A stretch of DNA of 64,000 bases from NCBI GenBank assembly GCA_026018925.1, contig JAKSZU010000007.1:94153501-94217500 (forward strand), in the 5' to 3' direction. A program made the translations under genes and the position numbers. The DNA is from Tupaia tana. Lineage: Eukaryota; Chordata; Mammalia; Scandentia; Tupaiidae. The notes under the pieces are model-generated. The model was not told the DNA's origin. It did no database searches and saw nothing but the letters and a program-made list of their open reading frames with translations. The first letter of the stretch is position 1, and each line of letters opens with the position of its first letter. Positions 38,591-48,245 of this stretch are shown here, in pieces.

Positions 38591-39350
38591 CAGAGGATAA
38601 ATGAGCTCTGATCAGCTCCGTCCTTTCAGTTCCGGGGGCCGGGGAGCCGGAATACGTACTAACCTTCTCACTCTGGAAAGGTTCATTTCCAGGCTTGTGT
38701 GGGCAAGGTGGTGTGCGCATGGGTGCGCGTGTGTGCACGCACGCGCACGCACCACGGCCTCTGCTCCTCCGACCACTAGCCGCTGTGGCTAACATTCTAA
38801 CAAACCCCACCATAACCCGAACGCCGTGGTTCAGACGTAATCTAATAAGAAGAGCATCCCCGTTTTCGGGTGGGCCCACTTAACTGAAACCCAAAGCCTG
38901 CTCTGGAGTCATCTGGGCCGTGGGCCATCGATCCAGCCCATCCGCACTTTCTCATTTTCAATAGAGTCAGAGCCTAACCAGGTTAACTTTCGTTAAGCTC
39001 ATTACCAGGTTCTCTCCCCTTACCAGCCCAATGATTTTGTGTCGGGCCTGACGGATCGTAATGGCAGTGCAGCGAGGCGCCAGCAGCCCCGTGATTTACA
39101 GGCCGCCGACCTGCGGCCGCTGGCGGGGACTTCCTTCCTTGCATCTGTCATGATGAATGGCCCAGAGGCCATTTCTGGGGAGAACAGGGCACTGCGTCTT
39201 TGGGATACCCAATCCGTGGCTCCCTCCAAGCCTGCAAGGAGCGAGGGCCTCTGTCCCATAGGACAGACACCCAGCCCCGGGTGTTGCTGGCCGTTCCACG
39301 TCATGCTCGCTCCCTATGGAAGGGTGGCCCTTCTGACGGGGCAGGGGACA
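38590..39350. other. Candidate conserved non-coding element cluster
   Basis: Continues free of repeats for 760 bp. 38790-38880 (CTAACAAACCCCACC, GACGTAATCTAATAAG) and 38955-39190 (AACCAGGTTAACTTTCG, GCTCATTACCAGGTTC, CCAATGATTTTGTG) combine AT-rich motif-like strings with scattered CpGs. Frames are short on both strands. Confidence 0.45.
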
Positions 39351-39359
39351 CTCTCGGCC

Positions 39360-39501
39360 TTACTTCCCAACGTCCCGATCTCAGGCCTCAGCTCCACCGG
39401 GTCAGCCCCAGGGCTCCCCCCTCAGGCCGGCCTTCCGCTGCCTGCACCCAGGACTCCATCCCGCACTGAGGTTGTCACGCGTCTCCACGGCCCAGCCCCC
39501 T
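39360..39501 (+). repeat. Donor-like copy of a ~142-bp local duplication
   Basis: Aligns end to end with 40593-40735 at roughly 87% by eye. Shared strings include CCTCAGCTCC, CAGCCCCAGGGCT, GCTGCCTGCACCCAGGACTC and TCTCCACGGCCCAG. It lies in continuous unique DNA, so it is the likely source. Confidence 0.85.
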
Positions 39502-39632
39502 CGTCTGCTGAGTGGGCGTGATAAGGACACCTACTCAACGGGATGGGAGGACAAAGCTTGGGAGCAGCCACCCAGCGTCTAGTACGCGGGCATCTTCAAT
39601 ACAGGTCTTCAACCGTCACTTACCCTAAGAGG
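39502..39632 (+). mobile_element. MIR 3' fragment (possible)
   Basis: TCTGCTGAGTGGGCGTGATA, AGGACACCTACTCAACG, CAGCGTCTAGTACG resemble a decayed sense MIR 3' half. Confidence 0.45.
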
Positions 39633-39866
39633 AGGAACCAGCAGGTGGCACAGGGGTTATGTTGCTGGACTCATGGCTGACCACAGTTTGAATCCCAGAC
39701 TCGGTGACTTGAAACTCACACCAGGTGCATGTGAGTGTGTGCCCAAAATCCTGAGAGGAGAATGGAGAAGGGGGTGACTTTTCACTTTCCTTCTCACTGT
39801 CTCTGTCTCTGTCTCTCTCTGGCAAGCACATGCACCCTAAAGCAGAAACCACTTTTTAAAAAAAAT
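39633..39866 (+). mobile_element. Middle-aged long tRNA-SINE
   Basis: GGAACCAGCAGGTGGCACAG, AGTTTGAATCCC, CCCAAAATCCTGAGAGGAG, GCACATGCACCCTAAAGC. Part of the conserved GGCCATCC segment is deleted. Confidence 0.9.
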
Positions 39867-40095
39867 CACCCTAGGAAGAGAAGCTGGCATGGCAAACAGT
39901 AACCAGAGCAGGCAGGAGGGGAGCCTCCCGGGTGGCTGTGGAGCTGAAGCAGCACGGAAGAGGGGGTGGTGGCACAGAGAGAAAGCACGTGCTTGGCAGA
40001 GCAACCTCACACGGGGTCGTGACCCCGGGACCCAGGCTCGCTGAAGCTGGGTGGACTGTGGCCTCCAGACCCTGTCGTATCTTGGGTGCTGCATC
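39867..40095. other. Unique sequence
   Basis: Nothing recognised. Confidence 0.4.
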
Positions 40096-40312
40096 TCTGT
40101 CTCTGTAGGTCTCTCTGTCTCTCTCTAATTATCAGAGGATGCACCCCCACACACTTTGGGGCGAGGACACACCGCAATCCCGTCTCCATCTCTCCAACCT
40201 CCTGAGATCCTGGGCATGCCTGCTGTATTTTTGAAGCTGCGAGGCCCAAGATTTGAATACAGTGGGTCAGGTGGGATCCAGCTCGTTTAGCTACGAGGCT
40301 GAGGGGCCAGTC
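40096..40312 (-). mobile_element. Diverged old tRNA-SINE, antisense
   Basis: TCTCTGTCTCTCTCTAATTA, ACCGCAATCCCGTCTCC, TGAGATCCTGGGCATGCC, AGATTTGAATACAGTGGG, GGGATCCAGCTCGTTTAGC, GAGGGGCCAG. Confidence 0.75.
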
Positions 40313-40429
40313 TCATCTCTCCCCACCTCACTCACGGAATAAATAGGTAATCTTTAAATGTTTTTATTTTAATTTTAAAATAATAAAATAGTACAAACAC
40401 GTTTCTTAACAAGTTAAATATGCATTTAC

Positions 40430-40832
40430 CGGGGCCAGAAAGTGATGTAGTGGTTAAGGCACTGGTCTCCCCACATGGCTGACCAGAGTTTGAGTCCTAG
40501 ACCTGCAGCTTGAAAATCCTACTGGGCGCATGTACCTGTGTGCCCAAAATCCCAGGGGTGTTTTGGGCTGGAGAAGGCACTGTGACAGAGCCTTACTTCC
40601 CAGCGTCCCCTGACCTCGGCCTCAGCTCCGCCGGGACAGCCCCAGGGCTGCCACCTCAGGCCTGCCTTCTGCTGCCTGCACCCAGGACTCCATCCCGCAC
40701 CAAGGTTACCACGCATCTCCACGGCCCAGTCCCCTCTGTGACAGAGCCATCGCCCCAGGAGGTGATTTCTCGCTTTACCTCTCTCTGTCTCTCTGGCAAA
40801 CTCGTGTACCCTATGGCAAAAACCTTAAAAAA
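40430..40832 (+). mobile_element. Middle-aged long tRNA-SINE carrying a foreign insert
   Basis: GGGGCCAGAAAGTGATGTAG, AGTTTGAGTCCTAG, GTGCCCAAAATCCCAGG up to 40592; resumes CATCGCCCCAGGAGGTG at 40747 and ends TCGTGTACCCTATGGC. A 143-bp unrelated segment sits in between. Confidence 0.9.
40593..40735 (+). repeat. Copy of 39360-39501 inserted in a SINE with 13-bp flanking repeat
   Basis: The insert is bounded by CTGTGACAGAGCC at 40580-40592 and 40736-40748, a perfect 13-bp duplication of host SINE sequence. No A-tail, unlike an L1-mediated SINE insertion. Confidence 0.9.
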
Positions 40833-40844
40833 AAGCATTTACAC

Positions 40845-41348
40845 TACAACCAGCAATTTCACTCCTAGATATTTACTAAAGAGAAATAAAAGCATGTATC
40901 CACACCAAAATGTGTACAGAAATGTTCATAGCACACACTCTCCATCGTCAGTAAATTAGCTCTTATAAAGTGAGGTATACACGTGCACTGGAATATTATT
41001 TAGCAACGAAAAGGAACGAAGTGCTGATGCCAACTACCCGTTATGCTGGGTGAGAGAAACCGGACACGGAGGCACACTGTGTGTGAGTGCACATACATGA
41101 ACCGTTGGACAGGGCGAGGCTGTAGGGACAGGAGCGGGTTAGTGGTTGCCGGGGCTCAGACTGGGGATGGGGCTCAGCTACAAGTGGGCACAGGGGTCTT
41201 AGGACATGAAAACACCCTGACACTAGACTGTGGGCATGACTGTACAACTCAGTAAATTTACCACAAAACATTGAAGCAGGTAAGTTAAAATTAGTAAAAT
41301 GTATCAAATGTAAAGTAGGACTCAATAAAGTTGTTTAAAAAGAGAACA
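40845..41348 (+). mobile_element. L1 ORF2 end and 3' UTR
   Basis: CAGCAATTTCACTCCTAG, AAATGTGTACAGAAATGTTC, CACTGGAATATTATTTAGC, GGGTTAGTGGTTGCCGGGG, TGACTGTACAACTCAGTAAA: standard L1M 3' end. Confidence 0.92.
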
Positions 41349-41438
41349 GGGCAGATGGCATGGCGGTTAAGGCAACTGGATCCCACATGGCCGACCGCAG
41401 TTCAAGTCCCAGACCTAGTAGATTGAAAAACATGTCAG
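41347..41438 (+). mobile_element. Old tRNA-SINE head, truncated by the next SINE
   Basis: GGGCAGATGGCATGGCGG, CTGGATCCCACATGGCC, CAGTTCAAGTCCC, GAAAAACATGTCAGG, then the next SINE starts. The body may not continue beyond it. Confidence 0.87.
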
Positions 41439-41690
41439 GTGGGACCAGCAGTTAGCGTAATGGCTATGTCGCTGGACTCCCATGTAGTTGACTGCATTTC
41501 AAGTCCCGAACCCGGTGGCTTAAACTCACACCAGGCACGTATGCGTGCGTGCCCAAGATCCCGAGAGGAGAATGGAGGAGAAGGGATTGCGGCGTGGCCA
41601 TCCCACCCGGGGGGTGACTTCTCACTTTCTCACTCTCTCTCTTTATCTGGCAAGCATGTGTGCCCTGTAGCAATTACAGAGAGAGAACAG
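41439..41690 (+). mobile_element. Young long tRNA-SINE without A-tail
   Basis: GGGACCAGCAGTTAGCGTAA, CATTTCAAGTCCC, GATCCCGAGAGGAGAATGG, GCATGTGTGCCCTGTAGC followed by AATTACAGAGAGAG in place of the usual A run. Confidence 0.92.
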
Positions 41691-41692
41691 AC

Positions 41693-41905
41693 GGACCAGA
41701 ACAGCCGTCGTGTGACAGTTAAGTGCCGGGCGCAGGGATCTGGCCCACACAGCCGATCGCTGTTCAGGTCCAGCCCTGTGGCTTGAGCAACAGTCTGGGT
41801 GCAGGTGCATGCGTGCCCAAGTCCTGACCGGGGAGGGATGGAGAAAAGGCACTGGGGCACAGTCACCACCTGTTGGGGGCTGGGGCTCTCTCGCGTCCCT
41901 GGCAA
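41693..41905 (+). mobile_element. Diverged old tRNA-SINE
   Basis: GGACCAGAACAGCCGTCG, GATCTGGCCCACACAGCC, TGTTCAGGTCCAGC, GTGCATGCGTGCCCAAGTCC, GGCACAGTCACCACC. The 3' module cannot be located. Confidence 0.6.
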
Positions 41906-42107
41906 TGGCGGAGAGCGAGCCAGCACAAGGCTGGGAATGACAGCAGGCAGAGTTGGTTTCTCAGCTCTCCGCCACTGCGGTGGGCCTCCTGCCGAGGAAA
42001 GCCCTATGGCGGTAAAGTGAACCTCGCACCCCACCCGCTGCCCTCCGGATACCCAATGCTTAAAACGCCTACGGAAATTCATAGGAGAACCCCGCTAGAA
42101 ATCCACC

Positions 42108-42380
42108 TAGGGGGACCGGTGGATGGTGTAATGGTTACGTCACTGGATTCCCATGTAGTTGACCACACTTCGAGTCCCAGACCCAGTGGTTTAAAACTCA
42201 CACCAGGCATGTGCGTATGTGCCCAAGATCTCTAGAGAGTGGAGGAAAAGGGATTGTGATGTGGCCATCCCCTCTGCCGGGCAGGGGGGGATTTCTCACT
42301 TTCTGTCTTTCTGTCTCTTTATCTCTCCGGCGAGTGCATGTGCCCTATAGCAAAAATCTCTCTCATAAAGAAAAGAAAAG
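42108..42380 (+). mobile_element. Young long tRNA-SINE
   Basis: GGGGACCGGTGGATGGTGTA, CACTTCGAGTCCC, CCCAAGATCTCTAGAGAG, GTGCATGTGCCCTATAGC, A/AAAAG tail. Confidence 0.92.
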
Positions 42381-42381
42381 G

Positions 42382-42632
42382 GGAACCAGCAGTTAGCGTA
42401 ATGGCTATGTCACTGGACTCCCACGTAGTCGACCGAGGTTCATGTCCCGGACCCAGTGGCTTAAAACTCATGCCGGGCGCGTGTGCGTGCGTGCCCAAGA
42501 TCCCGAGAGGAGAATGGAGGAGAAGGGATTGCGGCGTGGCCATCCCCCCTGGGGGGTGATTTCTCGCTTTCTATCTCTCTGTCTCTCTCTGTCTGTCTGG
42601 CGAGCGCACACGCCCTATAGCGAAAACCTCTC

Positions 42633-42672
<40 letters not shown>
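42382..42672 (+). mobile_element. Young long tRNA-SINE, near-consensus
   Basis: GGAACCAGCAGTTAGCGTAA, GGTTCATGTCCCGG, CATGCCGGGCGCGTGTGCG, GATCCCGAGAGGAGAATGG, CGAGCGCACACGCCCTATAG. It sits in the A-tail of the preceding SINE (head to tail). Confidence 0.95.
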
Positions 42673-42673
<1 letters not shown>

Positions 42674-42674
42674 C

Positions 42675-43385
42675 TAAACGAAACTCACGTAGGTATGCAT
42701 TGAGCACCTTCCATGAGGGAGACCGGAAGGCCTTGAAGACTGCCCCTGCCCTCACGGACCGTAGTCTCCAGCCCAAGAGGGAGAGGGTTCTATCAAGGCC
42801 TCCCGGGATTTTCCAGTGGGGTCAGTCTCCTCACCTGGCTGTGACAGCCACCCTTCCAGTCAGCCTCAGTAGCTACGCCTGCACCATCTGCACCGTCCTG
42901 GCTCACAAGCCCCCTTCCCCAGGCCCCGCCCCCACCCTCCTCTGCGCTGAGCTCTCTGGGCCGGGACAGGGCAGAGACCCGGCAGGAGCACGGGCCTGGC
43001 CCACTCAGACCGTCTGCCTTGGCCTCTGGGCTCTGCTATCGGCCATCTGTGCCAGCGCGAACAGGCTGCTGGGTCTGGGCCTCGGCTCCCTCATCTGTGG
43101 GACGGGGAGGGCACCGTCAGCGTCCTCACACGCTGCATGTCAGGCTCACGGCGTTAACATGGGAACTGCTTAGCACGGGACACAGCGAGTGTCAGCTACA
43201 CGGCACCCCCAGGGGGGCCCCAGGGGCCTTCCTCACTAGCGGGGCAGTTCACGGCCACAGCGCTATCTGGGCCTAGGGTCTTAACTGCACTAGGGCAGCA
43301 AGTCGGCAGAAATGCTCTGCATTCCTTCTTGCTTGTTTGTTTTTGGTTTTTTGTTTGTTTGGGGTTTTATTTGTTTTTTCTTTGG
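42675..43385. other. Unique GC-rich sequence with a MIR trace
   Basis: 43075-43200 (GGGCCTCGGCTCCCTCATC, TGTGGGACGGGGAGGGC, GAACTGCTTAGCACGGGAC) is probably sense MIR. No gene recognised. The run of (GTTT)n near 43335-43415 belongs to the next SINE's tail. Confidence 0.55.
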
Positions 43386-43387
43386 GT

Positions 43388-43658
43388 TTTTTTTGTTTGT
43401 TTGTTTGTTTGTTTTTTTCTAGAGGGCACATGCACTTGTCAGATAAGAGAGAGAAAGAAAAATGAGAGAAAGAGACAGAAAGTGAGAAATCACCCCCTGG
43501 GGGATGGCCACACCGCAATCCCTTCTCCTCCATGCTCCTCTTGGGATTTTGGGCACGCACATGCGCCCGGTGTGTTCGTCAAGCTGCTGGGTCGGGGCTC
43601 GAACCACCAGTTGGCCCTGTGGGCTCCAGTGCCTGCGCCTCCACCTCCTGGCCCTGTT
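43388..43658 (-). mobile_element. Middle-aged long tRNA-SINE, antisense
   Basis: (TTTG)n, TCTAGAGGGCACATGCACTT, AGAAATCACCCCC, GGGCTCGAACCACCAG (B-box complement), CTCCACCTCCTGGCC. Confidence 0.92.
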
Positions 43659-43739
43659 ATCACTCTGCTGTCCCACTTTCTCAGGAAGCTGAGCTGCAGG
43701 CTGGCAGGTCCCACTCTGAGTACTGCCGCGCTATCCCTA

Positions 43740-43905
43740 GGCTCTCTGTCCACACCAGTTCATCCTCACGGCAACCCCGAGGCAGGGACCGGCAGCGCCG
43801 ACTACAGGTGAGCAGACTGATGCCCAGAGGCTTCGGCAACTCACCGAGGCCACCCTGCTAGGAAGTGCCAGAGCCAGGTTTGGACTCACATCGATTGTTG
43901 AACCT
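43740..43905 (-). mobile_element. MIR SINE fragment, antisense
   Basis: TCATCCTCACGGCAACCCCG, GTGAGCAGACTGATGCCCAG, GAGCCAGGTTTGGACTCAC: antisense MIR. Confidence 0.8.
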
Positions 43906-44268
43906 TGCCCCTACCTCCAACAGGAAGCTTCCAGAAAAATGAGAGACAAGAAGTAGCAGCTTTCCTGACACTGTAAAGCTTGGGAACCCATCATAGGAAG
44001 AGGGACCGTCCCCAACAACTGACCCTGGAACCGGGAGGCTGGCCGCTCCCTCGGAGACAGGGAGTCAGTCATTCAACACGGGTTTGCAAAGCACAGAGCC
44101 CCTCCGCCTCACCTTCCTCGCCTGCGCAGTGGGTAACAGCGATCGAGCGTCCCGTGGGAGGGAGCCTTTGGGGCACCGCCGTACCCAGCCGGTGCGCAGG
44201 ACATGTTCGTTGGGCTCTGGTCAGTCTGAGGCAGGCCCTGGCTAGGTTACGGGACTGGAAAGATGCAA
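43906..44268. other. Unique sequence with a possible MIR
   Basis: 44095-44160 (CTCCGCCTCACCTTCCTCGC, CTGCGCAGTGGGTAACAGC) may be sense MIR. Nothing else recognised. Confidence 0.4.
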
Positions 44269-44269
44269 A

Positions 44270-44520
44270 AGGGATCAGCCAGGTGGCGTGAAGGCTAAGC
44301 AGCTGGATCCCACGCGGCCAACTGCACAATCGAGTCCGGGATCTGACGACCTGGGAAACACACCAGGCGCGTGTGCATGCAGGCCCAGAATCCCGAGAGA
44401 ACAGAGAAGGGATCACAGGGTGGCCACCCCCTGGGGTCGCTTTCACACTTTCTCTGTCTCTCCCTTTCCATCTCTCTCCGACAAGCACACATACCCTATA
44501 GCAAAGTAAAAACAAAAGGA
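44270..44520 (+). mobile_element. Old long tRNA-SINE
   Basis: GGGATCAGCCAGGTGGCGTG, GCTGGATCCCACGCGGCC, CACAATCGAGTCCGGG, GCCCAGAATCCCGAGAG, AAGCACACATACCCTATAGC. Confidence 0.9.
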
Positions 44521-44627
44521 AGAAAAAAATTATGCAAAAGACACCGGCTTTCCTTCTAAGCTGGCTGGCAGGGAACGTGGACAAGGAAACTATCACAACC
44601 TAATAGTGTTTTAGAAAATGTAAGCAC

Positions 44628-44800
44628 TGCGACCAGCAGGTGGCGTGGTGGTTAAAGTGCTGGACACTCCCACACGCATCACGGAGGTTCAAGTCCCGGA
44701 CCTGGTGGCTTGCTTTCTCACTTTCCATATCTCTCTCTGGTCAAATTAAAATAAAGGTGAGTGAATACATAAAATTAAATAATTCTTTAAAAAAGAAAAA
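44628..44800 (+). mobile_element. Short-form tRNA-SINE
   Basis: GCGACCAGCAGGTGGCGTGG, GGTTCAAGTCCCGG, GCTTTCTCACTTTCC, CTGGTCAAATTAAAATAAAG. Target duplication GAAAATGTAAGCAC / GAAAACATAAGCAC. Confidence 0.93.
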
Positions 44801-44846
44801 GAAAACATAAGCACCACCTTGATCAAAATATAAGATCTTAGCACGA

Positions 44847-45106
44847 TGGGACCAGCAGTTAGCAGAATGGTTATGTCGCTGGACTCCCACGTAGTCGACC
44901 ACAGTTCGAGTCCCGGACCCAGTGGCTTAAACTCACGCCGGGTGCATGTGCGTGCGTGCCCAGGATCCCGAGAGGAAAATGGAGAAGAAGGGATTGCAGC
45001 GTGGCCATCCCCCCTGGGGGGTGATTTCTCGCTTTCTGTCTCTCTCTGTCTGTCTGGTGAGCACACACGCGCCCTATAACAAAAACCTCTCCAAAAAAAA
45101 AAAAAA
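44847..45106 (+). mobile_element. Young long tRNA-SINE
   Basis: GGGACCAGCAGTTAGCAGAA, AGTTCGAGTCCCGG, CACGCCGGGTGCATGTGCG, GATCCCGAGAGGAAAATGG, A-tail. Target GATCTTAGCACGATG / GATCTTAGCATGATG. Confidence 0.95.
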
Positions 45107-45383
45107 GATCTTAGCATGATGTACCATAGGAATATCATTCAGAGAACACTCACACACAAAAGTTAGCACCTGTAACGCGGTGCGGTCTGGGTAAGAAGGG
45201 CGGAAGTGATGCCAGGTTTTGGTGGATCGTGTTACCGCTAGCTTCCTACTAACAATCCCGTCCTAGAGTTAGGCAAGATGCCACCCTCAGAGAGACCTGG
45301 GTGGAGGTGTGCGAAATCTCCCTCTATTACTTCCCACAGCTGCATGTGAGCCTAGAATTACCTCAAAATAAAAAGAACTGAGG
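45107..45383 (+). mobile_element. Old L1 3' end
   Basis: GCTGCATGTGAGCCTAGAAT followed by TACCTCAAAATAAAAAGAAC matches the L1M 3' terminus. Confidence 0.7.
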
Positions 45384-45642
45384 AGACCAGCAGACAGCAG
45401 AGTATTTACGTCACTGACTCCCACATGACTGACCACAGTTCAAGTCCCAGACCCAGGGGCTTGAAAATCACACCAGGCTTGCATGCACACGTGCCCAAGA
45501 CCCGGGGAGGAGGATAGAGAAGGGATGGCGGCATGGCCATCGCCCCTAGGGGTGATTTCTTGCTTTCCCTCTCATTGTCTGTCTCTCTGGCAAACATACC
45601 TATGCCTTAAGGCAAAAACTACTTAAAGAAAAAAAAAAAGCT
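45384..45642 (+). mobile_element. Middle-aged long tRNA-SINE
   Basis: GGAGACCAGCAGACAGCAG, AGTTCAAGTCCC, CCCAAGACCCGGGGAGG, AACATACCTATGCCTTAAGG, A-tail. Confidence 0.88.
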
Positions 45643-46553
45643 CTTAGATCTTTGAGGAAAAGCTGCTCTGTCTGCAGGAACTCTATGGGACTCTGGCTTC
45701 ATTCGTGCACACGGAGCGGTCGGTGTAGACACGAGCACTGTGGGACCCTGTGCCCGGGCGCGGTAGTGATGGCAGCGCATGGCTAGGTGCTGGACATGTG
45801 CTTGACATGCGTGATCACCTCCGAGAGAGGACAAGCGTGCCGGGCCCGCGTGCGTGCGTGCTCAGAATCCCGATCCTCACAAGAGACCTGCACAGTAATA
45901 TTTTTATCTGTAATCCAGGTGAGCTACAATTTGTTCAGGACGAGATGGGAGATGTGTGTCCTGGCTTTGTGTCTGCAGAGGCCGTGTTGTCATCGCTGGG
46001 AGCTTAGAGGGGGCTCCGTGGGGAGGGACAGTAGGCCACTCTTCCCCTTGGCACCCCAACCCAACAGCAGTTGGAGAGGGTGCGACTGGAGCAGACAAAG
46101 CTGACCATGGCTGACAAGGGAGATGAAGGGGCTGGTGGGGCGGATGGTGTCAAAGCAGTAGCGACTCCCAGAAAGTCAGAAATCCAAGTTCCCCATGGGG
46201 GAAAAGGAAAGATTCCAAGGGAGGTGTGGCTTTTCACCGGTTCCGTGGCTGCATTTCCAAAAGGCAGCAGTGTTTTGTAGTCTGAGAGAGAACCCTCACC
46301 CTGCTTGTGGGGGAGAGCAGGGTTACTTGTCCTCACCCCCAGACCAGCAGTGAGCAGCAGCGACACGACGCACTGGGACGCCGGACCCAGCGGGAAGCCC
46401 AGGTAAAGGTCCAGGTCCGTGTGCTGAGGTCTCCCTACCCACACCACTCGTGGCTATGGTTCTGGCTGGCCACGGCTAGGGTGGGCCTAGTGAGGGCCCT
46501 ATTGGGGGAGTTTCTTTCTCTCTCTTAGTAAAAACAAATAAAAATCAACCTCC
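45643..46553. other. Unique sequence; possible decayed SINE at 45745-45880
   Basis: 45745-45880 has GTGGCAGCGCATGGCTAGG-like and GCGTGCGTGCTCAGAATCCC pieces suggesting a very old tRNA-SINE. The remainder is unrecognised. Confidence 0.4.
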
Positions 46554-46735
46554 AGGGGACCAGCAGGTGGCGTGGTGGTTAAGGCGCTGGACACTCCCAC
46601 ATGGCCGACCATGGCTCAAGTCCTGGACCTGGAGGCTTGCTTTCTCACTTTCTTTCTCTGACTCTCTCTGGTCAAATTAAAATAAATGAATGAATAGATC
46701 AAATTTAAAATAAATCATTAATTTTTTTAAAAAAT
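46554..46735 (+). mobile_element. Short-form tRNA-SINE in a same-site tandem
   Basis: GGGGACCAGCAGGTGGCGTG, TGGCTCAAGTCCTGG, CTTTCTCACTTTC, CTGGTCAAATTAAAATAAAT. Preceded by AAAAATCAACCTCCAGG, which recurs after it and after the next SINE. Confidence 0.93.
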
Positions 46736-46737
46736 CA

Positions 46738-46993
46738 GCTTCTAGGTGGCATGGTAGGCAAGGCACTAGACTCCCACATGGTTGGCCACAGTTGGAGTCC
46801 TGGACCCGGCAGCTTGAAAATCATGCTGGGCACGTGCGTGTGTGCCCAAAATCCCAAGAAGAAAATGGAGGAGAAGGGACTGCTGCGTAGCCATGCCCCG
46901 ACCCCCACCCCATGGGACCATTTCTCACTTTCCTTCTCTCTCTCTTGCTCTCCGCCTCTCTCTGGCACCTATGGCAAGCAAAGAAACAAAATC
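46738..46993 (+). mobile_element. Long tRNA-SINE, second in a same-site tandem, 5'-truncated
   Basis: Starts directly at AGGTGGCATGGTAGGCAAGG after AAATCAGCTTCT; CACAGTTGGAGTCCTGG, CCCAAAATCCCAAGAAG; the tail module is shortened to CTGGCACCTATGGCAAGC. Confidence 0.88.
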
Positions 46994-47001
46994 AACTTCC
47001 A

Positions 47002-47262
47002 GGGCCAGCCAGGTGGCTTGGCGACTGAGGCAGCTGGATCCCACACGGCCTGCACAGTTCGAGTCCCGGCTCTAGCATCTTGAGAAACTCTGGGAGCATG
47101 TGTGTATGCCCAAAATCTCAAGAGGAGAATGGAGTAGAAGGGGCTGTGGCATAGTCATCCCCCCTGGGGGTGGGGGTGATTTCTCACTCTCTGTCTCTGT
47201 CTCTCTGTCTCTCCAGCAAACTCACGCACCCTATAACAAAAATCTCTCTTAACACAAAATGT
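47002..47262 (+). mobile_element. Old long tRNA-SINE, third in the row
   Basis: GGGCCAGCCAGGTGGCTTGG, GCTGGATCCCACACGGCC, CAGTTCGAGTCCCGG, CCCAAAATCTCAAGAGGAG, CTCACGCACCCTATAAC. Preceded by CAAAATCAACTTCCAGG. Confidence 0.92.
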
Positions 47263-47309
47263 ATTTAGAAACCATAGTTTTCTAAAATATATTTAGGATA
47301 TGGTACCAA

Positions 47310-47568
47310 ATGGGTCAGCCCACGGCCTGGTGGGTAAGGCAAGTGGATCCCACAGGGCCAATTGCACGGTTAGAGTCTCAGACCCGGCAGCTTACAGGCA
47401 CACTGGGCCTGTGTGCATGTGTGCCCAAAACCCCAAAATGAGGGAGAAGCAGGGGAGGAGGGAGTACGGCATGGCCCTGGGGGTGCTTTATCCCTTCCCT
47501 CTCCCCTTTTTGCTCTCTCTGTCTCTCACTGGCGAGCACACATGCCCTCTGGTCTTTTTTTTTTTAAT
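47310..47568 (+). mobile_element. Old long tRNA-SINE
   Basis: GGGTCAGCCCACGGCCTGG, GTGGATCCCACAGGGCC, CGGTTAGAGTCTCAG, CCCAAAACCCCAAAATGAG, GCGAGCACACATGCCCTCTG. Target near GGATATGGTACCAAAT / GAATATAGTGCCAAAT. Confidence 0.92.
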
Positions 47569-47584
47569 TAAAAATAGAATATAG

Positions 47585-48245
47585 TGCCAAATATGATGGA
47601 ATTAGATTCTTCACCCCCCAAAAAAATCACTTTGAAAAAGGAAGACTTCACTGTGTCCGCCCTGTCCTTTGGCTCCTGCAGGAAAGAGGCCAGTGAAGGG
47701 CACTGCTGTCCTCAGGGGCCCAGCTCCTTGTTGGGAGGGTGTGGCCTTGTGGAGACTCCCAGCTGGGGCTGCTTCCCTCCTGGCCCTGGGAAGGTTTGTT
47801 GCCCCAGCCCACGGCAAGACCCCGACGTCCGGGCAGTCACTTTTATGAGTCGAAGTGTGCGTCTATGGAAGGCATGGCCGTTCTCCGAGAGGTCTGGCTG
47901 GGACGTTAGAAATGTTAGGCCCGGCGCGGCCAGCCTGCCACCACCTGGTGTAAAATGCGGGCCGCTGCCCCTTGGCTCTGCAAGGTGAGCTCGCTGGCAG
48001 GAGGAAGCAGGCCTGAAGGCCCCACCGCAGCCCCGGAAGGCGCTGGAAGAGGCCAGCTAATGAGCCGGAGACGTGGGGAAGATATATGGGCTCCTACTTA
48101 CGTCGAATCGCCAGTCCCGGCTGACCCTCCAGTGCGCCTCCTGAGCACGCGGCCAGCGCTGTCAGCCGCAACCAGCCGCGAGGGAGGTGGGGAGAGGGAG
48201 GCCAAGCGGGGCATCAGAGCCGCCCCCAGGGCTCCGTCTCCTCCG
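47585..48245. other. Candidate conserved block in unique DNA
   Basis: SINE-free; 47840-48120 mixes CpG-rich segments with TAATGAGCCGGAGACGTGG and GATATATGGGCTCC. Could be regulatory; no frame or splice pattern suggests an exon. Confidence 0.3.

Noticed and set aside
42442-43173. 243-codon plus-strand frame
   Set aside because: First part is SINE body and tail; the rest is unique GC-rich DNA with no recognisable domain. Read-through by composition.
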